From Aquila chrysaetos chrysaetos (lineage: Eukaryota; Chordata; Aves; Accipitriformes; Accipitridae), in the NCBI RefSeq assembly GCF_900496995.4, contig NC_044030.1:186001-250000 (forward strand): 64,000 bases of DNA, in the 5' to 3' direction. Positions 26,101 to 35,520 of the stretch are shown here, piece by piece; position 1 is the first letter of the stretch, and the number at the start of each line of letters is the position of its first letter. The notes under the pieces are model-generated. The model saw only the letters and a program-made list of their open reading frames with translations. It was not told the DNA's origin and searched no databases. Position numbers and translations under genes: made by a program.

Positions 26101-27805
26101 CTGTAAAACTTAACAATAGCAGCAGAAAGCACCTTCAGACTTTAATCTTGGTTCTCTCTTCAGTGAAAGAAACAGAGATCTCCTTATAATGTAATTTAAT
26201 GACAACAACAAAAAAAACTTTGGTAAAGAATTCACTGTGTTCACTGCATAAACATAACACAACAGATTTTGTGATCAAATGGACCTGACTAGTTGTTAAG
26301 TAACAGCTTTTAACTTTAAAACATTATTTCCCTTTCGGTTATTAAAATAAATCACGAACACACGTGCACACACACAGACACACACACACAGCTTCAGTAA
26401 ATCAACCTTTGCCTGAGAATACACAATCATGTATCAATCACAATTTTTCAAATAAGCACGTATTCAGTTCTGATGGAAAAGTTACTCTCACACATCACTC
26501 TTAATGTCATTATCCAAATGTCCCATATTGCATTACTCTGGTTCCTTTCTGTTCCAACAGTCAACCCGCAATGCCAAGCCTGACAGGGCACAGTCTGATC
26601 CTGACATGCTCCACAGAAACCACCGTGCCCAGACACCCGGTGGGGCTGCAGGACCTGCACCCACTTCTCCAGGCTCCAAGGACACGGCGTGGGTCTCCAC
26701 AGAAGTGCGGGCAGCCTCAGTGGGGAGCCTGGCTTGCCAGCAACAGAGGCTTTACAGGGTAAAGGAACAGCTCTCCTCTGCCCACCCCTGCGCAGGGCTT
26801 CCCTGAACGATGTAAGGGGTTCCCTGAACGATAAGGGCTTCCCCGTTCTCCCAACCCCCATCACGCCCACCTCCGCTGTGGCAGCAGCCCACCTAAGAAC
26901 CAGACCTTCCTCTGAAATCCCAAAGATTTTGTGAAATTTGGAAATGGTTCCTCTCTCTCACACAGACTGGGGCTAAATTCTGATTATTTTTTAAAACATT
27001 TGCTACAAAGCAAAGCTCCATGCAGATTTTCTGAGCCTTGCTCACTACACGGTAACGAGAGCAGCTGGAGCCGGGCAGCAGGCTGGAATTTGGAGGGGAA
27101 CAGCAGTCTCCCTGAAACGGGACCAGACGGGCTGTGCGTCTGACCGAAGTTTCTAGTGCCTACTTGCAGGAACTGCCGTGACCGCAGCCTTAAGAGCAAA
27201 AAATGGCGAAAACCCTTCGCCACCCGCTGAGGTGCGAATTACCCGCGTGTCCTCGGCAGGGCCTGGCCGCATCTCTTGCCCCCATCGCCGACAGGCCCCG
27301 GGGCCCCGTCCTGGGCAGCTGCCCAGGCTGCAGCTCAGCGATCCCCGTTAAGCGGCGATCCACGGGGCAAACGACGGTGGGTGGACGGTGTCAGCGCCTC
27401 ACCCACCGCCGCGGGGGAAGCTCCGGAATCCCATGGCCCCTTTGTGCACCGGAGCCGCCGCCGCTCCCAAACCCACGAGGACGGACTGCAGGCGACCACG
27501 GGAGAGCGATCCACGGGCGAACCCTTACCAGGATCCTCCGGTGTTTCTTCCGGGGATGGGCCGTATCCTTGTTTCGGTAGACGGTGAACCGCATGGAGTC
27601 GGACCGCCGCAGCCTACCGTTGGAGAACTGCACTGCAAGGCGGCGGAGAAAAGGCCGTGAGACCGAGCTGTGAGATCGGGCCGTGACCCTCGCTCCCGGC
27701 CCCCACGCACCAGCCCGGCCCGGCCCCGTCCCCCACCTCACCCAGCACCGCCGGCTGCTCGGCCTCGGGGTTCCCGCGGTAGCACCAAGCGGCGGCGGCG
27801 GCCAT
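11120..27805 (-). CDS. POLR1E: POLR1E, RNA polymerase I subunit PAF53 (A49 homologue), 12 coding exons
   Basis: POLR1E is the nucleolar Pol I subunit that pairs with POLR1G through a TFIIF-like N-terminal module and binds DNA through C-terminal tandem winged helices, aiding rRNA initiation and elongation. Coding exons in transcript order: 27805-27742, 27632-27529, 24146-24070, 21280-21195, 20441-20386, 19991-19847, 18054-17947, 17461-17365, 16577-16444, 15249-15168, 13548-13417, 11279-11120. All introns are GT-AG and every phase joins, giving 1245 nt and 414 residues (human about 419). Recognisable blocks: VQFSNGRL, ERLSYVGNNF, GQMEVYNAEIFNMQPL, then CIEAFGTSKQKRALNSRRMN (residues about 133-152), SIFLPPCNEDADKPEDVYKF, ILSPAEYEALQ, CLWFLDTLIKF, and a basic tail QRKRKKMN. 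The start ATG has a strong context and matches the family start; TGA is at 11122-11120. The gene lies head to head with ZBTB5 and tail to tail with FBXO10. Confidence 0.93.
13549..15167 (-). other. POLR1E: POLR1E intron 10
   Basis: Intron bounded by gtaagg after exon 10 and a ccag acceptor preceding exon 11. It holds no repeat I can name. Intron 11 (11280-13416) and intron 9 (15250-16443) are likewise unremarkable. Confidence 0.6.
18681..19262 (-). mobile_element. Divergent CR1 LINE fragment, antisense to the window, in POLR1E intron 6
   Basis: On the plus strand this reads as the reverse complement of a CR1 3' end: GGAAAGGAGCTCTGGAGGTC, then GTCCAACATCCTGC. Further right come the diagnostic CTAACCAAGCCCAGCTCCCT and GCAGCCTCACCAGCACTCAGTA. 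Its CR1 sense orientation is therefore minus, the same as POLR1E. It is more diverged than the 9.3-kb copy and the ends are approximate. It sits in the intron between coding exons 6 and 7. Confidence 0.75.
21461..21508. repeat. AT/GTAT microsatellite
   Basis: A run of alternating AT dinucleotides passes into CACACA and then GTAT/GTATAT units, in POLR1E intron 3, just upstream of exon 4 in transcript order. Confidence 0.8.
22447..22612. repeat. Imperfect inverted repeat (~48-bp arms) in POLR1E intron 3
   Basis: Left arm 22447-22494 and right arm 22565-22612 are reverse complements. The core 30 bp (22461-22490 against 22569-22598) matches at 29 of 30 positions. About 15 more outer bases pair with mostly transition-type mismatches and 3-4 inner bases also pair. 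The loop is about 70 bases. The transcript would form a long hairpin on either strand. It could be a small non-autonomous transposon, a decayed palindrome, or two inverted copies of a short repeat. I saw no clear target-site duplication. Confidence 0.75.
22896..23130 (-). mobile_element. CR1 LINE fragment (reverse complement) in POLR1E intron 3
   Basis: The plus strand shows the classic reverse-complement CR1 3' end: AGTTGGAAGGGACCTACAG, ATCTAGTCCAACTGCC, CCAGTGTTTGACCACC and a GTAAAGAAATGTTTCCTAAT-like segment. It is about 235 bp long and 5'-truncated like most CR1 copies. It lies about 280 bp from the inverted repeat. Confidence 0.85.
24845..25978 (+). mobile_element. Solo LTR, ERVL-like, copy 1, with 5-bp target-site duplication
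   Basis: A 1134-bp block begins TGTACTGGGTTTACGTGG and ends AACTCACCACA, the TG...CA ends of a retroviral LTR. Flanks atggc (24840-24844) and acggc (25979-25983) are a 5-bp target duplication with one C/T difference at a CpG. AATAAA lies at 25795-25800 and a TATTTAAG motif near 25021, both on the plus strand, which sets the orientation (antisense to POLR1E, in its intron 2). The middle (about 25,180-25,575) is built of ~45-bp units. The related copy at 29,804 aligns over its length. No internal viral genes are present, so this is a solo LTR. Five-base duplications are typical of ERVL-type elements; I recall similar LTRs in songbirds but cannot confirm the family name. Confidence 0.85.
25180..25575 (+). 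repeat. 45-bp tandem units inside LTR copy 1
   Basis: Degenerate repeats carry the words CTGCAGCCCGTGG, GGACCCACGCTGGAGCAG and similar. Because 45 is a multiple of three, any frame that is open in one unit stays open in the rest. This explains the long minus-strand and plus-strand reading frames here, including one of 247 codons. Confidence 0.75.
26357..26391. repeat. CA-rich microsatellite
   Basis: Interrupted CA dinucleotide tract in POLR1E intron 2. Confidence 0.75.
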
Positions 27806-28414
27806 GGCGCAGGACAGCGAAAGACGGGGACGGTGGGACGTCCCTCCCGGGGCGGGCCGGGAAACCCTGTACCCTCCGCCCGCCTCACCGAGGGGTTCTA
27901 AACGAGGGCCCGGCTCTCGGGCGGTGGCGGCAGCGGCAACACCCGGGGCGGGAGAGCGGTTCAGCGCCGCCACCGGGCCCGCTCCGCTGCAGCCGCCATA
28001 CCCGGACGCGCGGCCTGGCCTGCCCTGGCCTGGCCGGCGGAGGGCGCCCCTCCGTCCACCCCCGCGGGGAAAGCGGAACCCGCCCAATCACGGCTGTGCT
28101 TATTGCGGAGTGGTGGGGTTGGGAGGGTGAGGGGGGAGAGAGGATAGGGCCGTGCCGCTGCGTCTCAGTAACGTAGGCCGCCGATTGGTTGGCGGGCGCA
28201 GTGGGCGGGCCCTCTTCTGGCTAGCGGGTCACTGCGCCATGGCATCACTTCCGGCGCCTGCCGCCGCCGCCGCCGCAGCGCAGGGCCCGTAGGGGCGGAG
28301 CGGGGGACGGGGCCGCAGGGCCGAGGACGACGGCCGCGACCGGCCATTCCCTTCCCTTCCCTTCCCGCCGCGGCCCTTCCCGCACGGAGAGCGGTGGTGG
28401 GCGGCGCACCGTAG
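27806..28414. promoter_or_regulatory. Divergent CpG-island promoter of POLR1E (-) and ZBTB5 (+)
   Basis: A very GC- and CpG-rich interval separates the POLR1E start codon (27805) from the inferred ZBTB5 first exon. It contains CCAAT on the plus strand at 28084-28088 and an inverted CCAAT (ATTGG) at 28184-28188, a GC box GGGCGG at 28203-28208, and an ETS-type ACTTCCGG at 28247-28254. There is no obvious TATA box. This is the usual make-up of housekeeping two-way promoters. Start sites are inferred. The island extends both ways, into POLR1E exons 1-2 and ZBTB5 intron 1 (about 27.2-29.0 kb). Confidence 0.8.
28255..28414 (+). other. ZBTB5: Inferred non-coding first exon of ZBTB5
   Basis: The human gene has an untranslated first exon and one coding exon. 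Here a consensus donor (GTAG followed by gtgagc, intron starting 28415) lies just downstream of the ETS motif, and the coding exon has an acceptor at 41717-41718. The 5' boundary is a guess from promoter motifs. If right, intron 1 is 13.3 kb. Confidence 0.5.
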
Positions 28415-29803
28415 GTGAGCGGCGGCGGCTGTGGCGGCGGGCCCGGCGGGCGGCGGCCGGGGCGGGGGGGGGTGGAACGGGAACGGGGGCGCGCAGGCGG
28501 GGGCGCGCGGGGCGGCGGTGGGTGACGTTGTGCCGGCGGGGCGGAGAGCTCCGGGTCGTCCGCTCCTTCCCCGGTCCCCGCCGCGGGTGACTCCTCCGGG
28601 TTATTTGGAAGCCCCACGGGAGACGGAGGAGCGGGCGTGGAAGGTGGTGAGGGGCGGGTGGGGAGCCGGTCACGGTGCCTGCGGGGAGAGTGCGGTCGTC
28701 GGAGTTTTGCCGGTGGGGAGCGGATGGAGATCGGTACCGGCGGCGTGGAGGACTGCGGCTGGCTGGGGAACGCGGTTCTGTTGCGCTCGAGAAGAAGCCG
28801 TAGGGTGGAACGCGGTCCCCGTCCTCGGTGGGGGTTTCCATCCACTGGGAAACTCGACGTTTCCGTGGGCCTGCGGGGACGCGGAGCCCCTGCGGCGGTT
28901 CTTCCTGCCTGGGTCCGGTGGAACGAAGCTGCCGCTTGGCCTCTACCCCGGGACTGCTGGAAAAGCCTTTGGTTCTGACCTGGGCAAGACAGACGAAGCT
29001 GCGTTGTCGAGCGCGAGAGGCTGCTTGTGACCTGGAGGGCCTTTTCGTTGGGCGTGCGGTGGTGTCTCCGTAAGACACAAAACTAAAACACGAGGATGCG
29101 TTTTTAACTACTGATGATGGAGGGACGAGCTGTAGATGCTATCTTGAGTTTTGAGGGGGATATAAAACTTGGATATTCCAGGCAACGTAAAAAAGAAAAA
29201 AAGGCATGACTCCATTCTTCAGAACAGTGCCTTTCAGTTCATTCAGGAATGAGCACAGGAACAACAGCCTTTCTTATCTGTCAGTTACTTTAACATTCTG
29301 GAATTTTCAGAGAAACATACCTTCAGGTGACAAGTTATAAATTAGGTTTTACTTTCCTCGTACTTGGTGTAACTATTGAGTCATAGTTCATCTTGTGGAG
29401 GACAGCATACAGGTGGAGAGGTGTTACATGTACTGTTGGTATACAGAAGTTGCATGCACACCAGCTGCTTCTGTGGAATGTATGTGGTACCTCTGTGGTA
29501 TTGACCTCACTAGCTGCCGGTTTTTCTTATGGTCATGCTAACGAAGGCAAACTCTGCTGTAAACCCATGTTATACAGAAAAGGTAGACCTGGAGCGGTAT
29601 CTGTGTGACAACAGAGAAGGAAGTTACCATCTTTGAACTGAAAAAAGCTGTTTATTCTTCCTCCACCTTTCAAAAATTACTCAGAAGGACTTCAGTTAAT
29701 TCAGCATAATACATTCAAATAATGTAAATTGTTACCTTCTAGTGTGACTTTTAAACAGTAATTAAGGCAACGTGTTCTTTTTAATTCTTCATTAGTACAT
29801 GCT
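28415..29803 (+). other. ZBTB5: ZBTB5 intron 1, proximal part
   Basis: The first ~650 bases continue the CpG island; after about 29,080 the sequence drops to AT-rich. The long open frames in the GC-rich part (for example 28,431-29,030) are a composition effect. No exon is recognised. Confidence 0.5.
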
Positions 29804-30861
29804 TCTATTGGGTTTTGTGGTGAGGCTTTGGTAGCAGGGGGGCTGCAGGGGTGGCTTCTGTGAGAAGATATCAGAAGCTGCCCCATATCAGATGGAGCCC
29901 GTTCCAGCCAGCTCCAAGATGGACCCACCGTTGGCCAAGGCCGAGCCAGTTGGCAATGGTGATAGCACCTCTCTGATAATGTGTTTAAGAAAGGGTAGAA
30001 AACACTGCGCAACAGCAGCTGGGAGAGAGGAGTGAGAAAATGTGAGAGAAACAACTCTGCAGATGCCCAGGTCAGTGAAGAAGGAGGCGGGGGAGGTGCT
30101 GCAGGCACTGGAGCAGAGATTCCCCTGCAGCCCGTGGGGAAGACCACGGTGAGGCAGGCTGTCCCCCTGCAGCCCAGGGAGGTCCATGCTGGAGCAGGTG
30201 GATGTGCCCTGGAGGAAGCTGCAGCCCGTGGAGAGCCCACACTGGAGCAGGTTTGCTGGCAGGACTTGTGACCCCATGGGCAACCCATGCTGGAGCAGTG
30301 TGCTCCTGAGGGACTGCAGCCCGTGGAAAGGACCCACGCTGGAGCAGTTCATGAAGAACTGCAGCCCGTGGAAAGGACCCACGCTGGAGCAGTTCATGAA
30401 GAACTGCAGCCCGTGGGAAGGACCCATGTTGGAGAGGTTTGTGAAGGACTGTCTCCCATGGGAGGGACCCCATGCTGGAGCAGGGGAAGAGTGTGAGGAG
30501 GAGGGAGCAGCAGAGATGAAGTGTTACGAACTGACCGCAACCTCCGTTGTCTATCCCCCTGTGCTGCTTGGGGAGAGGAGACAGAAGAGTTGGGAGTGAA
30601 GCTGAGCCTGGGGAGAAGGAAGAGAGGTGGGGGAAGGTGTTTTTAGTTTTATTCTTCTTTCTTTCTATCCTACTCTGTTATTTATTGGCAGTAAATTAAA
30701 TTAATCTGCTCAAAGTCGAGTGTTTCGGATGGTGGTTGGTGAATGATCTCCCTGTCCTTACTTCAGCCCACAAGCTTTTCATCTTACTTTCTCCCCCATC
30801 TTACTGAGGGGGGGGGGGGGGTGAGAGAGCAGCTGGGTGGGTGTCTGATCAACCCACCACA
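29804..30861 (+). mobile_element. Solo LTR, ERVL-like, copy 2, in ZBTB5 intron 1
   Basis: This 1058-bp relative of the element at 24,845 begins TATTGGGTTTTGTGG in the aligned position (first bases TC instead of TG) and ends AACCCACCACA. Flanks atgct (29799-29803) and atgcc (30862-30866) form a 5-bp target duplication with one mismatch. The shared landmarks occur in the same order: GTAGCAGGGGGG, CAGCTCCAAGATGGACC, CTCTGATAATGTGTTTAAGA, the GAGAAACAACTCTGCAGA stretch, the 45-bp repeats, and the poly(A) region (AGTAAA in place of AATAAA, with ATTAAA just after). Orientation is plus, the same as ZBTB5. No viral gene sequence is attached. Confidence 0.85.
30313..30480 (+). repeat. 45-bp tandem repeat inside LTR copy 2
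   Basis: Units at 30313-30357 and 30358-30402 are identical over 45 bases (ACTGCAGCCCGTGGAAAGG start), and the unit from 30403 diverges. Translated, the unit reads TLEQFMKNCSPWKGP, but no gene structure supports coding. Confidence 0.85.
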
Positions 30862-33800
30862 ATGCCAAAATAGACAGAACTGTGCAGTACATCCATGTAG
30901 ATTTTTTTCCCTTCTGAGGGTAAAATAATGTTAGAAGATGAGTTTTTGAAATGAGTTTTGGAAGATCAGAAGCAGACAATTCAGCAGTTCTCATTTGAAA
31001 TACAGTAGTAATCTGCTGAATCAGTTATGTGGACATAGTTATTTGCTTAGGCTGAAGATGTGTAATACTAATAATCCATTGTTGTGGCGGTGGTGTTGCT
31101 TCAATCTAAACCATTTCCTGGCAAAAGTAGATTTATTCATTATACAGTTAACCCTAGTTTCATTGGGGTTAAAAGCTTAGGCAAAGGAATCACCAAGGAA
31201 GGTGGTTGGATGGCATTGTTTAAAATTCTTGAATCTCTGGTAAACAGTGAAGTTGAGCTAGATTTAGAAATGATTGCCATATTGAGCAAGAAGACATCAT
31301 GCCGGCACCGAGCTGTCTGTGCCTGCCCTTTCCTGTGGGATCCTTGCCTGTAGACCTTTGGTTCTGAGCGGTGTTTGTGGTTTGATTCATGAACTGGGGG
31401 TGATGGTAGGCAGGAGAAGCTGGCAACTGAGTTTCCTTTGCAGCATTGGGCATTCTTGTGGAAGGACGATGGCAGTGACAGAGACTGTCGTGGTACCATG
31501 AACCTCAGGAGAGGTTTTCTGAACTGGTAATGTAACGGTGAGTTCAGATCAATCCTCACTGATGGCAGTTTGTCTTCCCATGCCCTTAAATGGCTTTACT
31601 GGCAGTTCTGTATAGCAGCATTCTCTGCTTTTCCCTTTGTAAATAAATCAAATAGTGATACTGCCCAAACAGCTTTCCTCAGGTGTTTCACTGTGCAATG
31701 CCTAAAAAACTGTTGTGCTCATGGGAACAGCCGTTTTCTCCTATCTAGATACAGTTTTATAGCTTCCTAAGATCAAGAATAGAATCCATGATCTTCTTTT
31801 CCTGTTTCCTATTGATACCAAGAAAACACTGTGCTTTTGTAAGTTGACCAGAAAACCATAGTCAAGTCTTCTGAGAGAGACTGACGCCTGTGAAAGCTAT
31901 GGTACTGACCTTCAAGGCCAAACAATGAAGGGGTTAGCCAGGAATTACAAGGCAACAGTGTTCAGTCTGTTCAGAATATGCAGCAGTACAGGTGTGTTAA
32001 ACAGTAGAATCACAACAAAGACCCCCCCTGGTGACAAGCTGAGATGGCACATCAAAATGCAGGAGTGTCACATTTCAGTCTCCTCCTGCGTGTCTTCCTC
32101 TGAAGTATCACACTGTGCTGCAGGATCCAACTGAGAGACCGAGAGATGAATCACAGGGCTGGGAGGAGGTGAGGTGGAAACATCAGTAAGCAGGAGGATG
32201 GCCATGTCACAGGTAGTATCTGTTTCTTCAGATAACTAAGAGTGTCTAAGAAAAACCTAGCCTTTTTTTTTAGGAAGCTTTTTGTTGCTCCTTTCAAAGA
32301 TGCTCTTTGCAGTTGGCAGGCTGTGCTGTTACTGTTTGTTAATGAGTTGGTGTTGCCATGGGTTGGACTGTCTATTATGCAGTACCTTTCAGATGATCAG
32401 AAAATACTAAGCCATATCCTAATCTCTTACTCTTCTCTGGAAGGCTGATGCAACCAGCAGCAGTGTTTGCAATGCAGTTTATCCTTTCTGATTCTTAGGC
32501 AAGTTGTAATTCATCTTCGCTGACAGCAGGAAGATAAACTGTGTGAGTTGAACTGTATATAAAACCTGGCTAAGGAAACACCTCAAATCAGATGTTGTAA
32601 GCTCAACTGTCAGTCATGAAAGTCTCACACACACACGCACGCACAAAAATGCCTTTCATGGCTGGCACTCATCGTATTGTTGCATACACGGAAGGGATAT
32701 AACAGTGGAGTATACTTCAGTTGTATGGGGCAAATCCAGAAATCATTTCAACTACTGTTAACTAAAATTCCACCATATGCTAAACTTGAAAACACTCTCA
32801 GAGCAGAGAACACACACCCTCCATGTTTCAAAGAGTCAAAACTTGCCGAAGATGTCAAAGAAAGTGAAGACTTCCATTTCGTCCTGCCTCTACCCTCCCA
32901 CCGTCCTGCTGACTTGCTAAAAAACCAACAAAACTGGTAGTACAAAGTGTTTTCTGAAATAACACTTGTATCACTGACTCCTATCTAGATTTATGTTTGT
33001 ATTTCAGGCTTCAGGGGAGCTTTTTATGAGATGTATTATTTCAAGCACAATGGTTAAGCACAGTACAAGTGTATTACAATCTTTTGTAAAATGTAATTTA
33101 AGCTAAAAGGCAAACAGTTATTAATCTTATATTGGCACACTTTCAAGTTTTGGCTATATGCCAGGGATTCCTGCAGGCTTGGTACCTAGAATATAAAATG
33201 CATTTAAATACAGATTGTTGGGAATGGGGTTTGAGGTGCAAGTAATAAATTGTCCTTCATTTATCTGATAAGGAAAAAAACAAGTACCTACTCTAAAGTT
33301 TTCAGTAGTGTATTGGTATGTGAGATTTATTCTGATACTGTTCTGCTGAATGATATAGTTGAGGCAGCTTTTGTTGTTGGTTTTAGTAACAAAATCAATT
33401 GCTTTGCAAAATTTTTAAAAGCTTCTTTAGGGGGAACTTGAGGTTGCTTTTTTTTTTTTTGACTATGTATGTTTGCTTGACAGTGGCTCAGGATTGCAGT
33501 GTAATCTAAACTGTGTCCTTTATTATTGGACATAGTAATAAAATTTTACATAGATCATTATTCAGGTTCCTTATTTTTCACGCTATTTTATAGTGAGTTA
33601 ACTTTAACTTTTTTTCAGAGAAGCAAGAGAAGAGTTTTTGATTCTGCAGTAGTTTCAGTGCCAGTGTACTTGCTTTGTCCCATCTTGCTGCCGCTTAAGT
33701 ATTAGAGCAGAGGGATTTGATGGAAAAAGGGGCTGTAAGTCTACATAGTATTATCAATGGTAATCATTCAAGAAATAGAAAGAAACCGTATGAAGAAATT

Positions 33801-34379
33801 ATTACCATTACGAGTAGTAGAAATATGTGCTAATAAAACCTGAATTCCTGTGGAAAAATCCATAGTGTCCCTTCTCCTGCTACGTGATCGTTACCAGCTG
33901 TCCCTTGTGTTTCCTACCTGCCTGACTGGGTAGATGGCTGCATGAATGCCTCATTCGTAGCTGTGTGTGCAGACTGGCCAGCTGGCTTGTTTTGGTTTTG
34001 GGTGTTTTGTGTTGTTTAAGAGAATAAGGGAATTAATTATGACTCTGTGAGAAGTAGTCCTTATAAATTTGGCTTCTTCTGTAACCAGACACGAACTTCA
34101 ACAAAAAATGTGGGAATTCAGTATCTCATCTTCTTTTTGTTTAATTTGGTTGGAGTTGACAGAGACTCTGAGGTTAATAGCCAATGGGAAATTAATAAAC
34201 TGGCTGTGTCATTGTAAATTGTAGGTCTTTTTTCCTAGAATTCCAAAACACTTGCACATCAGCCTCCCGATTAGGTATTTTTAATCCTGATGCTTTCTGA
34301 ATATGAAAGGCTTAGTTTAAGAAATTGAAGCCTTATCTTCATCCACATATATGAGGAATATTTTACTATGTGTCACCGT
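30862..34379 (+). other. ZBTB5: ZBTB5 intron 1, AT-rich middle part
   Basis: AT-rich intronic DNA with a short CACACGCAC tract near 32,630. No exon, RNA gene or known repeat is recognised. Confidence 0.5.
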
Positions 34380-35520
34380 GAATGTTTGGTTACGTGATCA
34401 AGCTCCTCTGCACAGCCCCAAGGGAGCCTGGAGAGGCAATGGCAGGAGGGGGAGCCCAAACAGTACCCTGCGAGGCTGCTTCCAAGCCTTTCCCTGGAGC
34501 CAGCCCATCACAGGCCCATCTGTGCAGCCCCAGAGGAGCACAGGGGCACAGGTGGGAACCCAAACCAAGGACCCCGAGAAATGAGCACCCTCTCCAGGGC
34601 AGTCCCAGCAAAGCCTCTGCCCAGTGTCCCGTCATATTAAGGGTGTTGCTGCCCACTGCTGGGACACGTGGGCTGCAGGGGAAAGCCAGTTTGGGATCCC
34701 ACAGGACTTACTATGTGATGTTTAGGGGAGGAACCAAAAGTGGGGCAAAGGAGGAGTTTAGGGGATTTGGGGCGGAACAAGTGTTGAAATATAGAGGGGT
34801 AAGGGGATGAAAAGGACTGGCTGCATGTAGGCAGTTGGCTGGTCACTGTGCTTGCCTGGCCATGCCCTGCACCTGATCAGCGCAGTGTGTCCTGCTCCTT
34901 ATTAAATTCCATTTTGGCTCTGTCCTGGGTGAGGGCTCTCTGGTTGGTGTGAGTGCAGCCACAGGGCACATTGGAGCAAGCGCGGGTGAGTGAAGATCAA
35001 CTGCGTGAGCTAGTGAAGTGACCTGGAAGCAAGGGGGTCTGTGGGTCCCTAAGGGCAGCTCTGGTGTGAGAGTGCCTGTGTCTATAGGGGCAAGAACATG
35101 GCAGGGTCAGATGTGGGACCAGGGGAGTCCCAGTTGGCTCCATGTACCTGTGACAGTCTGTACTAGCAACTGGAGCCAGGCTGTGGCCTCAGGGACTCGT
35201 ATGTCTGCAGACTGGGGATGGGGAGACTGGGACCCAGGGGACAGCTACTGGGAGAGCCAGCTGCTGGAGGGGTCCGCCTTGTACGCCTGTATGCCTGTTC
35301 TTGCTGGTGGACTTCCATCTTGCACAGCCAGAGAGAGCAGGACGAGGCCTCTGGTGCTACCTGTGTTTGTGTGAGTGCCGAGTGTCTCTCGTTGCATATA
35401 CGTGTGCTCTGTGCACTGGAGCCTGCTGCGAATGCATCTTCTCCCATTCTCCTGCTGGGGCGTGGGGATGTTTAGCAGGAGCAGCCTTGCCTCTCTTGGG
35501 CTGTTGGATCTGCTGTGATA
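34380..35520 (+). repeat. GC-rich, repeat-like block in ZBTB5 intron 1 (possible LTR)
   Basis: The block is markedly richer in G+C than the intron on either side. It contains an ATTAAA-type signal near 34,903 followed by TGGCTCTGTCCTGGGTGAGG, which resembles the R/U5 part of an avian LTR. I could not define TG/CA ends or a target duplication, so the call is tentative. Short reading frames across it have no recognisable domain. Confidence 0.3.

Noticed and set aside
26796-26850. Short duplicated TTCCCTGAACGAT words
   Set aside because: Only two copies with no wider structure; likely a local slippage duplication.
28431-28640. Possible coding start for ZBTB5 in the first exon
   Set aside because: The family start MDFPGHFEQ is in the distal exon after a good acceptor, so upstream open frames are not needed.
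28245-29078. 277-codon minus-strand open frame in the CpG island
   Set aside because: It is Arg/Pro-rich, covers the divergent promoter and ZBTB5 intron 1, and has no recognisable domain or splice support.
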